64,000 nt of DNA from Nyssa sinensis (taxonomy: Eukaryota > Streptophyta > Magnoliopsida > Cornales > Nyssaceae), in NCBI GenBank assembly GCA_008638375.1, contig CM018052.1, forward strand, positions 9,318,506 through 9,382,505, given 5' to 3'. Shown here piece after piece: positions 23,328 through 36,526 of the stretch (position 1 is the first letter of the stretch; each line of letters starts with the position of its first letter). The notes under the pieces were generated by a model that had not been told where the DNA came from, did no database searches, and saw only the letters and a list, made by a program, of their open reading frames with translations. The position numbers were made by a program, and so were the translations under genes.

Positions 23328-23995
23328 ATACCTACCTTAACATTGTTGGACATTTCGAACCCAACGGCGGAGTCCATTTTATGAAACGAAGTCCCAAAAA
23401 TATAGACACGTGAAATGTCATAATTACTATTATACCCCTAGTGATGCAAAGGCCAGTTAAAGGTCAGAGAGGGCCTATTCTGACTTTCTTTGACTTTCTA
23501 GACTCAATGGTAGAGTCCATTTTAGCAAACGAAGTATCAAAAAATGGGACGCTTGAAAGCGTAAAATTACAAAAAATGACCATAGGCTTAAGATAAGTCA
23601 CATATAGACAAATTAAGATTCAGAAAAAGCCTAAATTGATTATCTTCGACATTCTAGATCTGACGATCACATCCTATTTAGAAAAATAAGACCTGGTAAC
23701 TAACTAAAAATATGACCAGTACGTCCTTAAGACTTAATAAAGCTACTAGAAGAGTATATATGAAATTAAAAGACCTAATTAATATTTTAAGGACTGTCTG
23801 GACACAAAAATAAAGTCCAAATACGTAAATCATGTATAAAGAAATATGGGATATTAAAAGTGTAAATTATCATTACGCCCCTAAAGGGCCAAATAAGTTA
23901 TGAAGTAGCAAGAACCCTAGATTGGGAATCTAAGGGTGTCTCAATCAACTAGACTAAGTTCAAAAGAACTTAAAACACTAAATTGAGGTACCTAA
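23328..23995 (+). mobile_element. LTR fragment (family A copy 1), left half
   Basis: Resembles 57640-58310 of the family A solo LTR, for example GTTTTAGCAAACGAAGTA-like and ATACGTCCTTAGGACTTAAT-like stretches. Its start is missing at the junction with the preceding B LTR. It is interrupted at 23995 by the E solo LTR and resumes at 28945. Confidence 0.75.
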
Positions 23996-25826
23996 TGTCA
24001 CATCCCGAACCTTACCCTACGCGGATATCGAGGACGTGATGCTAGTCAGTCGCCACGCGACCAACCGAAGGAAAATTCTGAACTTTTCGGTAAATTGCAC
24101 TCCGACTGTAGGGTCAGATGTAGCCGAATTTAAAACTCTTTTTTTTTTTTTTTTCAAGGGAATGCAACTCATGTATCCACCATAAGGGTATGTACCACAG
24201 AGCAAGTCTAAATCCAAAACAGCTAATAGTTCTAAGTTCAGAGCATATCTATAAGTAGGCATATAACAACAGATCAGATCTAATATCTCTAGAGTACCAT
24301 TCAGTCCCATGAGCCATGTCTATATATCCAGTGCATATAAATCAACCCAGCCGTATCATATCACTCACCTGAATAAACAGATTCAATCCACAATAATCCA
24401 GTCACCACAGATCAGTGCCATCAGATCCTTTACTTGAAGTGTCACTCGGCCTATCATGTCATATCATAGGGCCTTCTCATCCAATAGAGATAATTCCTGA
24501 AAAATGTTAGGGAATGGGGTGAGCTTTGAAAAGCCTAATGAGTAACAAAGGTTCCCTGTCATGGGTTTCAAACCCGATCTTGTTTATAAATCACAATGAT
24601 AGTTCAATCACTTTAAAATAGCAGTTTTGTAAATCTACTTTAAATGCAGTTTAAGTAGAGTAAAACGGGACAGAACTAAACAAAACAATAATTCAGGACG
24701 GACGGAACAGTACACGATGCCAATATATCAACAAGAGTATAGGCAATTAAATCAAATATTAGAACAGATCAGTACTGAGCGGAACATAACAGAGCATAAC
24801 AAACAATATGTCAGTTAGGCACATAATCAAGCCTACTTATGCCAGACCGCTCATAACAGGAATGGTACCCAGAGTCAGACACAACATAATAGAACAAAAC
24901 CAGACAGACCATATAACGGAACAAGACAGACCGAACAAAACAATAGAGTAGGACAGGACAAAATCATGCCACGTGTAATGCAGTGCAAGAGTTTGTATTT
25001 AAAAACATGCATTCAGACAGTATAACATTCAAAACTGTACAGTGCATCAAAATATAATATCTATACAGCAACTTATATACTAAGTCAGAAGTTCCAAGTT
25101 ACTCATACGGTATAGTATACAAAACGATGCAGTACATCAAAATACAATAGCTGGACAGTATAACTTATACACCAAGTCAAGAATCCGAATAGATCATAAC
25201 AGAACTTGGACCATATATCAATCAAGGCAGACACAATATCAACAGACGGAACATATCAGAATCAGACGGAACAAAAACATCAGTCAAAGACATAGACATA
25301 GTCAAGGACAAAGGCATAACATTAGCGGGTAGAATACAACGACACTAAGCGGAAACCCTATATCCATTGATTTAAGGGTGAATTCATATCATATTTAATG
25401 CAGTACAAAATGGTATACATTAAGTATATACTTTTAAACAGTAGAACGTACAAAACAGTACAGTGCATCAAAATACGGTATCTAGATAGTAACTTATACA
25501 CCAATTCAAGAGTCTAGGTTACTCACAAACTGTTCGCTTATCTCCTTGTACAAGTAATCTGATAACCTCCAGATATGTCAGGCATCTCTATGTACATCCT
25601 AAACAATAATCATTAACCATAGACAGATCAGAATTCATCCATTCAGGTCTTATTCATCATCTTAGGTATCTATCGGATTACCTAAGATAGCCTATTAGCC
25701 TATCGCCCTTTCACTGGGTCTCACCTGAGGCTATTTCATTCTTTAATTAGGCTTAGCAGTTATCAGGATTATAATTTAAGTCATTTAGACTTCAATCATT
25801 ATCAGTTAAGCACTTATTTGACCTTA

Positions 25827-26360
25827 AGGGCAAAATGGTAATTTTGTCATTCTTGTCCCGGACTCTGTCATGGTCCTCAGAATAGTCTACATATCTTATG
25901 TGTGAAGTTCTAAGTCTCTTAGACTTAAATCGGTATCAGTTAGGTACGTATTTAATCCTAGGGGCAAAATGGTAATTTTGCCATTCTTGCCCCGGACTCT
26001 GTCATGGTCCTCAGAATAGTCTACATATCTTATGTGTGAAGTTCTAAGTCTCTTAGACTTAAATCGGTATCAGTTAGGTACGTATTTAATCCTAGGGGCA
26101 AAATGGTAATTTTGTCATTCTTGTCCCAGACCCTGTCGTGGTCTTCAGAATAGTCTTTATATCCTAATGTAAAGTTCTAGGTCTTTTGGACTCCAATTGT
26201 TATCAGTTAGGTTCTTTATTAACTCTAGGGGCAAAATGGTAATTTTGCCATTCTTATTCCGGACCCTATTGTGGTCCTCAAAATATCCCATATATCATAT
26301 ATATAAGGTTTTAAGTCTTTCGGACTTCATTTGGTATCTGCTTTAGCTCATCGGGATACA
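25827..26360. repeat. 134-bp tandem array, four units, inside the E LTR
   Basis: Units start at 25827, 25961, 26095 and 26228 (period 133-134). The first two are almost identical, the third and fourth more diverged. Each opens with GGGGCAAAATGGTAATTTTG and contains a GGACTCTGTCATGGTCC-like stretch. Looser copies continue to about 26900 and similar modules occur in the other LTR families. Confidence 0.9.
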
Positions 26361-28449
26361 TCATTCATTTTCTATTTTACACGTTGGCAGTTCCGGAGTC
26401 TTATTCAGTCATTCAATGTTCATAATTATGCTTACAATAATTTATCAGATCAGATTGACCTTTATCGGGCCCCTATTTTGCACTTACCGTGCTCAGGGGT
26501 ATTTTAGTCATTTTACGTTTTGTGAAATTCTGACTCCGATTCGTCATTTAATCAGGTATACAGTCTCACTAGTATCTGGGCTCCTACCGGTATCAGTTTC
26601 GTCCCAATTAGACTTCATTTAGGTTTCGTATAGTATTAGGGGTAATTTGGTAATTTTACATGTTGCATAACCAAACTTTTCGAAACCTCAGTTCATAAAA
26701 TGGACCTCACCATTGGGTTCAGAATGTCCGACATAGTTAAAATAGACTGTCTTTTATTTTTATTTGGGCCTAGGTATCATCAGGGGCAATACAGTCATTT
26801 GTCCCTTACAGGTCTGTATTTTTTGGGACCTAATTTCCCAAATCGGACTCTGCCATTGAGTCCGGAATGCCCGAAATAGTGAAAATACACTATTCATTTA
26901 ATTTTTTTGGACTCTAATTGACATATTTAATGTCCAGGGGTAAAATTATAATTTACCTATTTAATAAAATAATTATTTTATTATTTAATTATTTTTCCAG
27001 GGGCTTAAATGCACAATTTTTCCAAAATCTGGGCCACTATATAATATTCAGAACTGTTGGGGGTCAAACCGTAATATCAGAAAACATTTGGGGGTCAAAA
27101 CAAAATTTTATAAATTAAGGGTTCAAACCCATTGGTTTTAGGGTTCAAGAATTTGAACCGGTCCAAAATACTGTGAACCAACCGGTTCACTGTCCCTTGG
27201 AAAACCGGAATAGCATATTCCAATTAACCCCAATTTGGCCCCTATCTGTATTCAGGTTAACCAATTTTCCTGATTTTAATTTTTTTATATCCGTATCCAA
27301 GCAGGCCGAATTCAGTTAAATTTTTAAATCTTTCAAACCCAAAACGGCGTAGCATCAACACAGTAGCCGTTCCTCAACCCGGCATGACTCAGTCAACTCG
27401 ACCCAGTCGACTCCGTTTTCCCCATTGCGCAGGGCACTGTTGCCCTAGTTGCAGGGAATTTCTTTTCCATTTTCGTGACATTTCAGGTACCGATTCTCTC
27501 TGTTTTTGCTTCTAAAACATTCCTAGAAGTTTAACCAAACTTTTGGCATGAGTTTAGAGCCTCGAATCTAAGGATTGGGCTCTGTTTAGCCCGATTATCG
27601 TGAGGGGTTTCAGTTCGGTCATATAGCCTCATTTCTCAACCAAATCACACGAGGTTTGGTTCTTTGTGGTCCATGCAACAGGGGTTTCATTTCTCCATCA
27701 ATAAAATTGGATTTAGAAGTTTATTTCAGAGTTTGTGTTTCTTGGCTGAAAGTAATACCTTCAATTTTGAGGGTTCAAACCTAGGTTTCTAGGTCGCAGA
27801 TCAGTGTTTTTGAGATCCTAGAAAAGTCTAGATCACGTTCCAACACTTAGGATCTCATTCTGCTAGGGTCGATTCAAACTAGGTTTTTAAGGTCCATCAA
27901 TGGAGGTTGGTCACGATTTTTCATGGTTATTGGCCATTCCGATACTTCTAACCCTCACCGTATACATAATACGGTTCCTAGGATCAATATCAATGCATGC
28001 ATGCAGTCTATACTCTTAGCAATCCATCAAAACAGTCCCAAAATTCAAAAACAAGAAATGAAGCAAATTTGAAATTTACCTCCTAACGGTGACTCTGTCT
28101 CTGCTATAAGCCGATTCAGAGTTCCCTTGGTTGCTTCAGGTATGTCCAGTTCCTCCTTCACGTACACACAGTGCACACACTCACAGATATACACACTTGT
28201 CTCTTTGAATATCAAGTTTCTCACTCTCTCTATATCAGTTTGGATTATTGCCGTTCTGATTTGTACAAGTTTTGGTTGGGAGAAGGTGTACTCGTGGGGT
28301 GAGAGGCATGGTGGTCTATGGGGCATAGGGTGATGCATGCTGATGTGATGTATGCTTGGTGATTGGTCACTTGAGCCAAATCAGATTTGTACTTATATAT
28401 ATATATATATATATATATATCTTTGTACATTTGTATACAAAGATGCCCC

Positions 28450-28512
28450 TAGCCTAGTTGGTAACTTTTTGAATGAAATTTCTTTCCCTCCATAGGTCAA
28501 GTGTTCAATTCC
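28450..28512 (+). other. tRNA-like A-box/B-box block in the E LTR (antisense)
   Basis: TAGCCTAGTTGG (28450-28461) resembles a tRNA A box and GTGTTCAATTCC (28501-28512) a B box, at tRNA-like spacing. No acceptor stem pairing is visible, so it is not a tRNA gene. It lies on the strand opposite to the LTR sense. A diverged copy is at about 50205-50275. Confidence 0.45.
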
Positions 28513-28944
28513 CCTTGGCCACTCTTTTGGCCATTTTCCACCATTTTAGGCTAAGGCCTCGTTTGGCAGACACGATAATTCAGTTTCAATGTTTCCCCCG
28601 TAATTTCTTTTCTGTTGCTCCTTTTTGGACGCGGTTTCTTCTGAGGGTTTCGTATTTCGGTTAGCTTCAGTGTCATAGGCTCCATGTCGTTTATTATTTA
28701 TTTTGGATTTCTGTAGCTAGCTAATTCGAGTTCCGTCAGTGCTAAAACGACATTATTTCACCTAATTATTTGATAATTAGGTTCGGGCATCACACCCTCT
28801 CCTCAGACATATTTAATTACTTTATTGGTCTATCACGACCGCCAAGAGGTTATGATTAATTCCCTTAATCATTCTTTAAATTGGAACTAATTAATAATTA
28901 ATAAATTAATTATTAATTAAACAGGGTTAGGGTGTTACACCTAA

Positions 28945-30366
28945 ATTAGAATGTATACTGATTTAACAAACAATGTATTTTTTATCATTGATTTTAAGAT
29001 CACCAAATGATGAAAAAATGGAACAAGGCCATGGAATAGCTACTATGGTACTAGTATGGGAATGCATTGCTAAGGACCCAATGTAAGTAAACCTGAACTC
29101 TAATATGTGGATTTCTACTCTGTCAATGTTTCTTACTTGTATAACAACCAATTTTTGTTTCTTGAAATTGTGCATCAATAATTGCTTTAAGTCTACAACC
29201 TATTGTTTACTATGATTCTATGTTGTAGAATTTGTGATCTAATTCCATTTGTTGCGGATATCTATGAGTCATCGACTCCATGGCTTTACCTTATCTTTGT
29301 GATCATTGCGATCCTTTTGTTGTGGATATTTATAATCTGTGTGTATGTACATACCATGTGGAATCCATGTGATGATAATACTGTTTATGAGTACCCGGGG
29401 TTGTGTCTATCACAATGCCCATCTTGACTCTATTGATGTTGATGACCTACGGGTTAGTGTTTAGGAATGATACCCAACACGTAGTCCTGATGATGACATG
29501 ATTATTTGTTAAGAGCTCTTAGTGCCATTTAAGGAAACCTAGAGATGAAGTGGTGAACTTGAATGAGTATTGTTTGGGGGTAGTCATGCCCTATTTGTTG
29601 TTAGCATCTAGTAGACTCAAATTTCTATATCTTTGATTCCACATCATGATTGTTGATCTAACGATGATATTCTTTAGATGTGAAATACGTCTTTGAGGCT
29701 TATTATTGTATTCGATTTGAATCTCATTGATTTCGACAGCTAAATATTTTATGTTGATAAATTATGCTTGTTGACTTGTTTAGTCACCCCTATTGCAATT
29801 TTAACCTTTTTGTGAAATGTATTATTTTGGCTTGATAGCCGATTCTTTTGAACTTGACATCCTATGATTATTCTCTTGTTATACACCATTATTTAACCCA
29901 TGACAGGTTGAAGGATTTACTTATTGAGCTTAAGTTAGCTCACCCCAGAATTATAACAATTTTTCAAGTAACACAATATGGAAGAAAAGGTAGTGATGGT
30001 GACTAATGGAGCTAGTGATTTGCTTGTGGGAAACTTTGATAATGTCAAACTCCAAGTCTTAATTTGAACTTATCTTGTAAGGTTGATACTAATATTAGAT
30101 ATTTTGACGTAGTGACACTATAAGATGTTATTAGATTTTGATGGTGATTAATGATAACAAAAATGGTACTTGGAGATGATCTTATTGATGATTGTTAAAG
30201 TCGATTGATTATTAGAAGAGTTGTATATGTGTAGCTTCTGTATTTTCTAAAATAAAAGAAATTTTTTTACTTTCATGTGGAATTCATTTGATTTTGTACA
30301 GCCTTTCTGGGTGACAGTGTCAGCCACGACCCCTAATTCGCAGAGGGTGGGTTTTGGGTCGTGAGA
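28945..30366 (+). mobile_element. LTR fragment (family A copy 1), right half
   Basis: Continues 23328-23995 after the E insertion and is colinear with 58310-59786. Shared parts are the ATGGGAATG(C/T)A(T/A)TGCTAAG stretch, AACCCAATGTAAGTAAACC-like motif, the stem-plus-CAG module (29895-29975) and the end GGGTCGTGA. The final CA is mutated and the next repeat begins immediately. The hydrophobic open frame at 29203-29427 is not conserved in the other copy. Confidence 0.75.
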
Positions 30367-31531
30367 CTCCGTGTGTGCTTATGCACATGTAATGACATCC
30401 AAGTGATCATTAAGCATACTTTGACAATAAGGACAAATAAATCCAAAGATCATTAACATTCATGTGCCAACACAAGTAAATATTAAAGGCATAAACATCA
30501 TTCAAGTTCACTAGATTGTGAGCAGGCTAATTAGAGTTTCACATCTTATCTAATCATTTCCAATTCTCAAGTTCTCTATTTCAAGCTCTCAAGTTTTCCA
30601 TTCTCATCATTCCAAAATTATATCATTAACATTTGTATCCACAATTCGTACCAAATATATCAATATAGCTAACCTTTCACACAACAATAAAATAACACCA
30701 TTTTCCAACATACATGGCCATAGAACAATTTCTACAAACACTTAGAGTGTAAGAAGAAATTTTATGTACATAGCATGTAAACCAACATTGTTAATCCACC
30801 ACATAATTCATTTCGCAATCAATTGGGAGTTGTATTGATAGGAGGATAAGATGAAAGCAAATCAATTTAAAAGGAGCAAACATCAAATAATTATATTTTT
30901 AACTCACAAGCAACAAGTGACCCAAATTACATGAACAAGTATTTTCATGGCCTAAGAAGAAATTATAACATGATTAAACTACCTAAACACACATTTTATA
31001 CCAAGGTTTAGAAATCCCTACCTCAATTTCTTCAAGCTTTGATGAAAACCCTAACTTTGATATCTTGATTTTGGGTAGATTCTTCAAAATCCCCGACTTT
31101 AAGCTTGTGATTTGAAGTGTCCAAGCTCCCATTCTTGTTCGATCTTCGAAGAAATATCCACTTTCTTGATGATTCTTTAAAATTCTCCCACCCCTAGCTT
31201 TCCCCCCAATTTCTCTCCTCTCTTTCACGCAAATTGTGAGTGTGTATTTGGGGTGTTTGTGTGTGTGGTCATAGTTTTATAAGACAAAAATAAACCTTGG
31301 GTGAAATCTCCCTTTTGCCCTTCTTATTCTCTTTTATTCTTTCTAATTCCATGTCCTTTTTGGTATTTTCTTCTTAATTCTAGAATATCTAATTTATTTT
31401 ATTGCATCTTATTTTACCCTTAAGTCATGCATGCATGTTACATGATCCATCCATGCATTATTTTTCTTGCTAAATCACATTACTTTCCATATTTTTCATT
31501 TTATTAATTATAAAAATCCCGAATCTTTACA
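30367..31531 (-). mobile_element. LTR fragment (family C), left LTR of the outer nested element
   Basis: Resembles 48600-49774 throughout: the opening GTGCTTATGCACATGTAATG zone, repeated TTCAAGCTTTGATGAAAACC, and an end reading TGTAAAGATTCGGG on the minus strand. At 31531 it is followed by a purine tract on the minus strand and a small palindrome, as expected at the junction of a 3' LTR with the internal region. Its far end is missing against the A LTR. Confidence 0.7.
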
Positions 31532-32227
31532 TTTTTTTCCCCTTAGAAAAATTTTATCCTCGAAATTTGGTTCCTTATAGTTCCCGTATTTAAAACACTT
31601 AGATTAATCCTCATAATCTCTGGGCTATCATAAATTCTACTAGTCTCTAAACAATCATTAAGGTTTATAACGAATCTTTATGCTTATTAATCTTCCATGT
31701 TCTTATTCATTTTTCTTTCTAAACATAAAAACCTCATTCCTTACCATTTATACCAGTATTGAGGTTCCCTTTTTAAGGTGCTTAAATACAATTCCAACTT
31801 TAACAAATCTGAGTGAATATAATCTAGAGCATACACATGCGTTACAACATTTTCACCCAAAAATTATCTTTTCTCTACTCGTGTTTGATTAAGTCATTTA
31901 TGTGAATACCTTTGCCTATCATAAGAGATAATCATACTATAAATCCCTGCCCTTTTTGTTTGTATCGACCCATCTTCGATTGTTCATAAGAGTTTACATA
32001 CCACCAGATACTTATAAACTTTTTTAAAATTTTCCTCATATACAAGTCCCAAACTAGGAACTGTCCACGCCATTTAGTTGTGTCATCATTATTGTTATTT
32101 TTCAAGTTTACTTACCTTATTAATTCATGTTTAGTTCGTAACGTCGCTCCATCCTGTTCTCAAGTACTAGCCTACTAACTTTCTACCCTAAGTGTCACAC
32201 AAGGTATAATACATTCCCATGACAATC
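31532..32227 (-). other. Internal remnant of the family C element, polypurine side
   Basis: On the minus strand AAGGGGAAAAAAA directly precedes the C LTR (31544-31532), with an AAATTT palindrome beside it, matching the arrangement in the intact Tekay element. The rest is AT-rich and shows no protein remnant. It ends where the truncated D LTR begins near 32228. Confidence 0.5.
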
Positions 32228-34613
32228 TCTAGCCTAAAAGGGGCTCCAAAAGGTGGTGTCAAACATAATAGAGAATGGTCTTAAAATGGCCTTGGAAGGC
32301 AAGTCATGGCATGCTCATGACATGCCCTAGGTAATAGGTGCACGCGAGCAAGGTAGCAGAAGCGTGAAGTGGGGGAGGCCAGACGTGCAAGCGCACGCGC
32401 TGAAGGGGCGCGGAGTGCGCGGGCATGGGCGTGGGCGAGGGCAGGCGGGCCTGCACGGTGCTGGGCGTGTAAGCTGCTGGCTGCTGTTGGGCTACTGTTC
32501 CTATAGCTACAATGTATTTGCTGCAACTTGATTTTTTCATTTTCTGAATTTTTTTCTAAAGTGCTGCAATCTAATTTTTCTAATTTTTAACCTACTTCCT
32601 CAAGGTTTTTAACCCCTACTTTTTGGAACTTTTCCTATTTATATATAGGCATTTTATACACCCAACAACTCTTTTTAATTCACAAAATTTTGACATGTTC
32701 TCCTTTGTTTTCTACACATTTTTCACCTAATATTTTACAACAAAATCCATCACTCTTAAACTAACTACCAAACTACATCCTCTTGCCTAACTAAGTCATT
32801 CATACTTGATTTAAAACATACATCCATTATATATATATATATATATATTTGAAGCTTAAGTGTCATGAGCTCCATGCTCACTACAATTTTAGGGCCTTGC
32901 CCATTGTTTCAATCTTATACAAAATCTTACAAGTTAATACATATGTCTTAGGGCTTATGCCCTCATACAACCAAAAATATGCTCCAATGGCCAAATGTTC
33001 TTCAAGGTCCACTTCCCCCTCTATACTTCAAGACTTCATTAAGTTTCATGTGCCAGGAATCTCATTTGTAATATGTAATCCCATATAGGGTAAACACGAC
33101 TGCTTATATGACATAATACTAATATAAAGAACAAAGTTAATGCCTGGCATGTGCAAAGTGTACATTTATAAGCTATATGCCTTCTAATTCATCAATGCAA
33201 TGCAATGGAAATATGCATGACACACACATGCAAATTTATGCCTCACCCATGTCTCGCTTCACGGTCCTTCCCCGTTGGAATGCAAGTACCAATCGTATGT
33301 CTTGCTTCAAGGTCCATCCCCATTGGATCGCGAGTAACATGGCCAATTTTGGGTTTTTCACCACAGGATCTACACCCTCATAATGCATAGAACCAAAGTG
33401 CTCAACACACGCCATGTTTCCAAAGATTCACATATGCCAAGATGCCTTGATTTTTCTATGCAATTTTAATGAGGCATTTATCAAACCAATGGAGTGTGCC
33501 TTAAATAATGCATCATACATAAAGCAAACTATAACTTTTAAACCACAAAACGTTGTCTGCATGAACATAGCATATGATCCAATCAATTATACATATAATC
33601 ATGTTACATATTCACAACCTTATCAAATTCTCAAAGATCACACAAGTACACAAAGTACCAATACATTAAGCAAACCATAACTTTCAAAGTATAAGATTTT
33701 GTCTATATAAACATAAGCTAAAATGCAATGAATTATACATATATTCATGTTACATATTCATCACTTCACCAAATTCCCAAAGAATACATAAGTACACAAG
33801 GTACCAACCCTAGGTTTTCAAAGTAACTATATGCTAGGTGGTTTTCTAACAACAAACATGTAAGTCATACAATCAACATATAAAAACACTCCTAAACTTA
33901 ACTATATTCTTTACTTAGCAAAATATCATACCTAGAAGGGTTTTTCTCAAACCTAGGGAGTTGTGCTCTTTGTGCAGCCGAACCATCGGCAATAATGTAG
34001 CCTTTGAGGTGGGGAACAACTTCCTAGAAGGAAGCCTTGTGAAATTCCAAGGCTAGATATGGGTTTAAGAAGGTAAAAAGTTTGAAAACTTAGGTTTTTC
34101 TCACCTTTTCTCTCCAAGCATGACCTACTGTGCTTTCTCCAGCATTTTCTGATAATTCTAACTCTCAAGAGCTATAGTTATACTAAATGGGCTAAGGAGT
34201 GAAAAGACCCTTTTGCCCTTAATGAGTCGTAGGACCCCGTTACACTACAACCCGTCCCGAAATGCCTCAATTCGACATTTTGCTTTAACCAAAGTTCTTA
34301 AAATTATTTTAAATGATATTTTTCTGAAAAATTTATTTTCGCCTGTTAGCAGTTGCTGCCGGGCCCACTCGGGCCACCCGGGATGCCCTTTCGGATCCAT
34401 TTTTTAAACTATCTCTGATTAGGCTCAAATTCTCACAGTAGGTGTCTTTTAACATTCTAAGAATATTTCTCTTCTATGGAATACTCCAATTATACTTCTA
34501 AATATGACGTATATCTAAATGATGCATATAGAGTGCCCTACCAGCAAATTGTGCATGAATAGTGCCCTATTGCAAAAAACAAAAAATTTATCCTGATTTT
34601 TTAGATCTTTACA
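32228..34613 (-). mobile_element. Truncated LTR (family D copy 2), 3' LTR of a nested element
   Basis: About 2.4 kb of a 2.8-kb D LTR; the plus-strand left part is missing. It is closest to 45566-48351 and ends TAGATCTTTACA, followed by a purine tract on the minus strand and the chromodomain remnant. It carries the conserved block at about 33335-33400 and a short TA repeat at 32829-32849. I take it and 45566-48351 as the two LTRs of one element. Confidence 0.75.
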
Positions 34614-34980
34614 TCCTTCCCCCCTTAAAAAAATTTCATCCCAAAATTTAGAAATGTACCTTTATGAACAAACAACTCTGGATACTTAGCGCGTACCTCA
34701 ACCTCACGCTCCCAAGTGGCCTCCTTGACTCCGTGGTGGCTCCAAAGAACCTTGACCAAAGGGATGGTCTTGCCCAAAGAACTTGGTCCATCAAGTCCAA
34801 TATCTCTATAAGCCTCTCATTATAAGAAACATCACCCTCCACTTCAAGATCAACCCGATCAAGTACATGTGAAGGGTCAGGCTCATACTTCGTCAACACC
34901 GATACATGAAAGATATCATGAACCCTAGATAACTGTGGAGGTAATGCCAACTGATAGGCCACTTCTCCAATACCTTTTCT
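34614..34980 (-). pseudogene. Integrase C-terminus and chromodomain remnant, frameshifted
   Basis: On the minus strand the frame opens with [20 protein letters not shown] and continues with HVLDRVDLEVEGDVSYNERL, clearly homologous to the GPY/F and chromodomain part of the intact Tekay element. The reading frame shifts inside the chromodomain near the QVLW motif, and the rest of pol is deleted at about 34980. The polypurine tract (34614-34624) and the LTR lie immediately downstream, as expected. Confidence 0.85.
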
Positions 34981-36526
34981 AATCAAGATCTTGCAAGGAT
35001 CTATAACACCCATGTTGAGTTCTTAATTAATTAAAAGAACTCGTCAATCATATGAAACTTATCACATTAGTTTCAAATCTAACTTGATTTAGTCACTATA
35101 ATCAACACAATCAGAAACTATTCTACACATCAGATTCATCAATTAGTCATTTTGTCATAAGTTCTCAAATTGAATTTTCAACTCATATAATTTCACAGTC
35201 ATCACAAGATGCATTATCAAATCATTCTATGGAGAATTCACTCCCCCTACAATAGTAATTTCCCAAGTGAATGATCAGAATGTCCCACACTAATTCACCA
35301 CTATTAGTGTTCACTCATTACATAAATATATGATTATAATTTATCATCCATCAACTAGGAAAACAAAAAATAAAGCAGGCATGCACAAGCCCTACTAACA
35401 AAATAACTTCTATCATCAAAGAAATATAATAGAAAACCTCACATTTGAAGATCAATCGAACCACCATGTGGCCACAAAAGGAATAGTCATAACAAAATTA
35501 ATAACATTTTCATACTCCACTAAAGATCAAAAGCCATCAAATACACTATTATAATTCTTAATAGCCAACCACTATTCAATATTAATATCTATAAGTAACT
35601 TCATCCCTCCGAGACGTACTATCTCCAACTAATCATTACTTTCCAAGAGTATCCACCAATAATAGTAGCAAATCATAACCCCAATATTAATAATAATTTA
35701 CCATTTCTGTTCACAAGTCATTGGACTTTCACAAGATCATTCCATTTTCAAATTAAAATTTCCATTCCCAAATTACATGTTAAGCAAAAATTTGAAATTA
35801 TACTCACCACAAGCTTGACCTAACCATGCTATTCAAAATTCATTCTCTATATCAAACAACACGATCATTTTTTTTTCATCAACTAATAATTCAACAATCT
35901 AATTCATCAAAGGATAATTAAAATCTTTTACTCTGAGGTATACTCCATACACACTCTCACATATACAAAGTAACGCCAAGCGTTTATCTTTACCTTTTCT
36001 TATTCATCTAAGCTATTTCATCTTAGTATAATTCCTTTCCATTCATACCACATATTGTTAAAAGTTTTTCATCTTTATCTTTTTAAGCTTTCAAATTTAT
36101 GCATTGTCCAATGATATGCTCCGAAATGCAACATAACCATGCAAGCACATATGTACCCAATCCATAGGTGTTATAAAAAATAAAATATGCACTACATGTG
36201 TCTTACACATCAAAGAATTTAATATACTCTATCAACACAATAGCCAGTCAATACACATATCATCAAATTAACTCATTTCTAGCAATCTATGCTTTTAAGC
36301 GCCATATTCTCATCACACGTATCAAGAAAAGAAAACATGCAATAGATGCATTTCATCCACTACAAGCAAACTCACATGCTTTATCCTTATGAGGTACCTT
36401 GGCGGTAACCAAACCATATAATCAATTCATCTCTAGGTATTCATACCTAATAAATGTATATATTTACATACACATAAACACAATGTCTCCACTTTCGTCA
36501 ACAATATAATAATATAAGACATACTT
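34981..36526. other. Internal non-coding remnant of the D element
   Basis: AT-rich sequence without recognisable gag or pol. Near 36433-36452 the motif CTCTAGGTATTC-ATACCTAA resembles the leader beside the primer site of the intact element, so this may be a deletion derivative that joins the chromodomain end almost directly to the leader. It is cut at 36526 by the B LTR. Confidence 0.4.

Larger units (their letters stand above)
23996..28939 (-). mobile_element. 4.9-kb solo LTR (family E copy 1) inserted in an older LTR
   Basis: 4944 bp with TGTCACATCC and GGGTGTTACA at its plus-strand ends and a perfect 5-bp target duplication CCTAA (23991-23995, 28940-28944). The flanks rejoin into a continuous family A LTR, which proves the insertion. 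It contains no gag or pol. Inside are a 134-bp tandem array (25827-26360), further looser modules to about 26900, a hairpin (27207-27221), a GAACCGG/CCGGTTC-rich stretch, and a tRNA-like block (28450-28512). It is unusually long for an LTR. Confidence 0.88.

Noticed and set aside
25827..26360. CRISPR-like array
   Set aside because: Contiguous 134-bp tandem units without spacers, in plant nuclear DNA.
29203..29427. Hydrophobic 74-residue frame that looks like a membrane peptide
   Set aside because: Lies in a family A LTR, and the matching part of copy A2 (58490-58720) does not keep the frame.
32281..32540. Ala/Arg/His-rich frames in a G/C-rich patch
   Set aside because: Part of the D LTR with GCACGC-rich sequence. 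The corresponding region of D4 (46080-46210) does not keep the frame.
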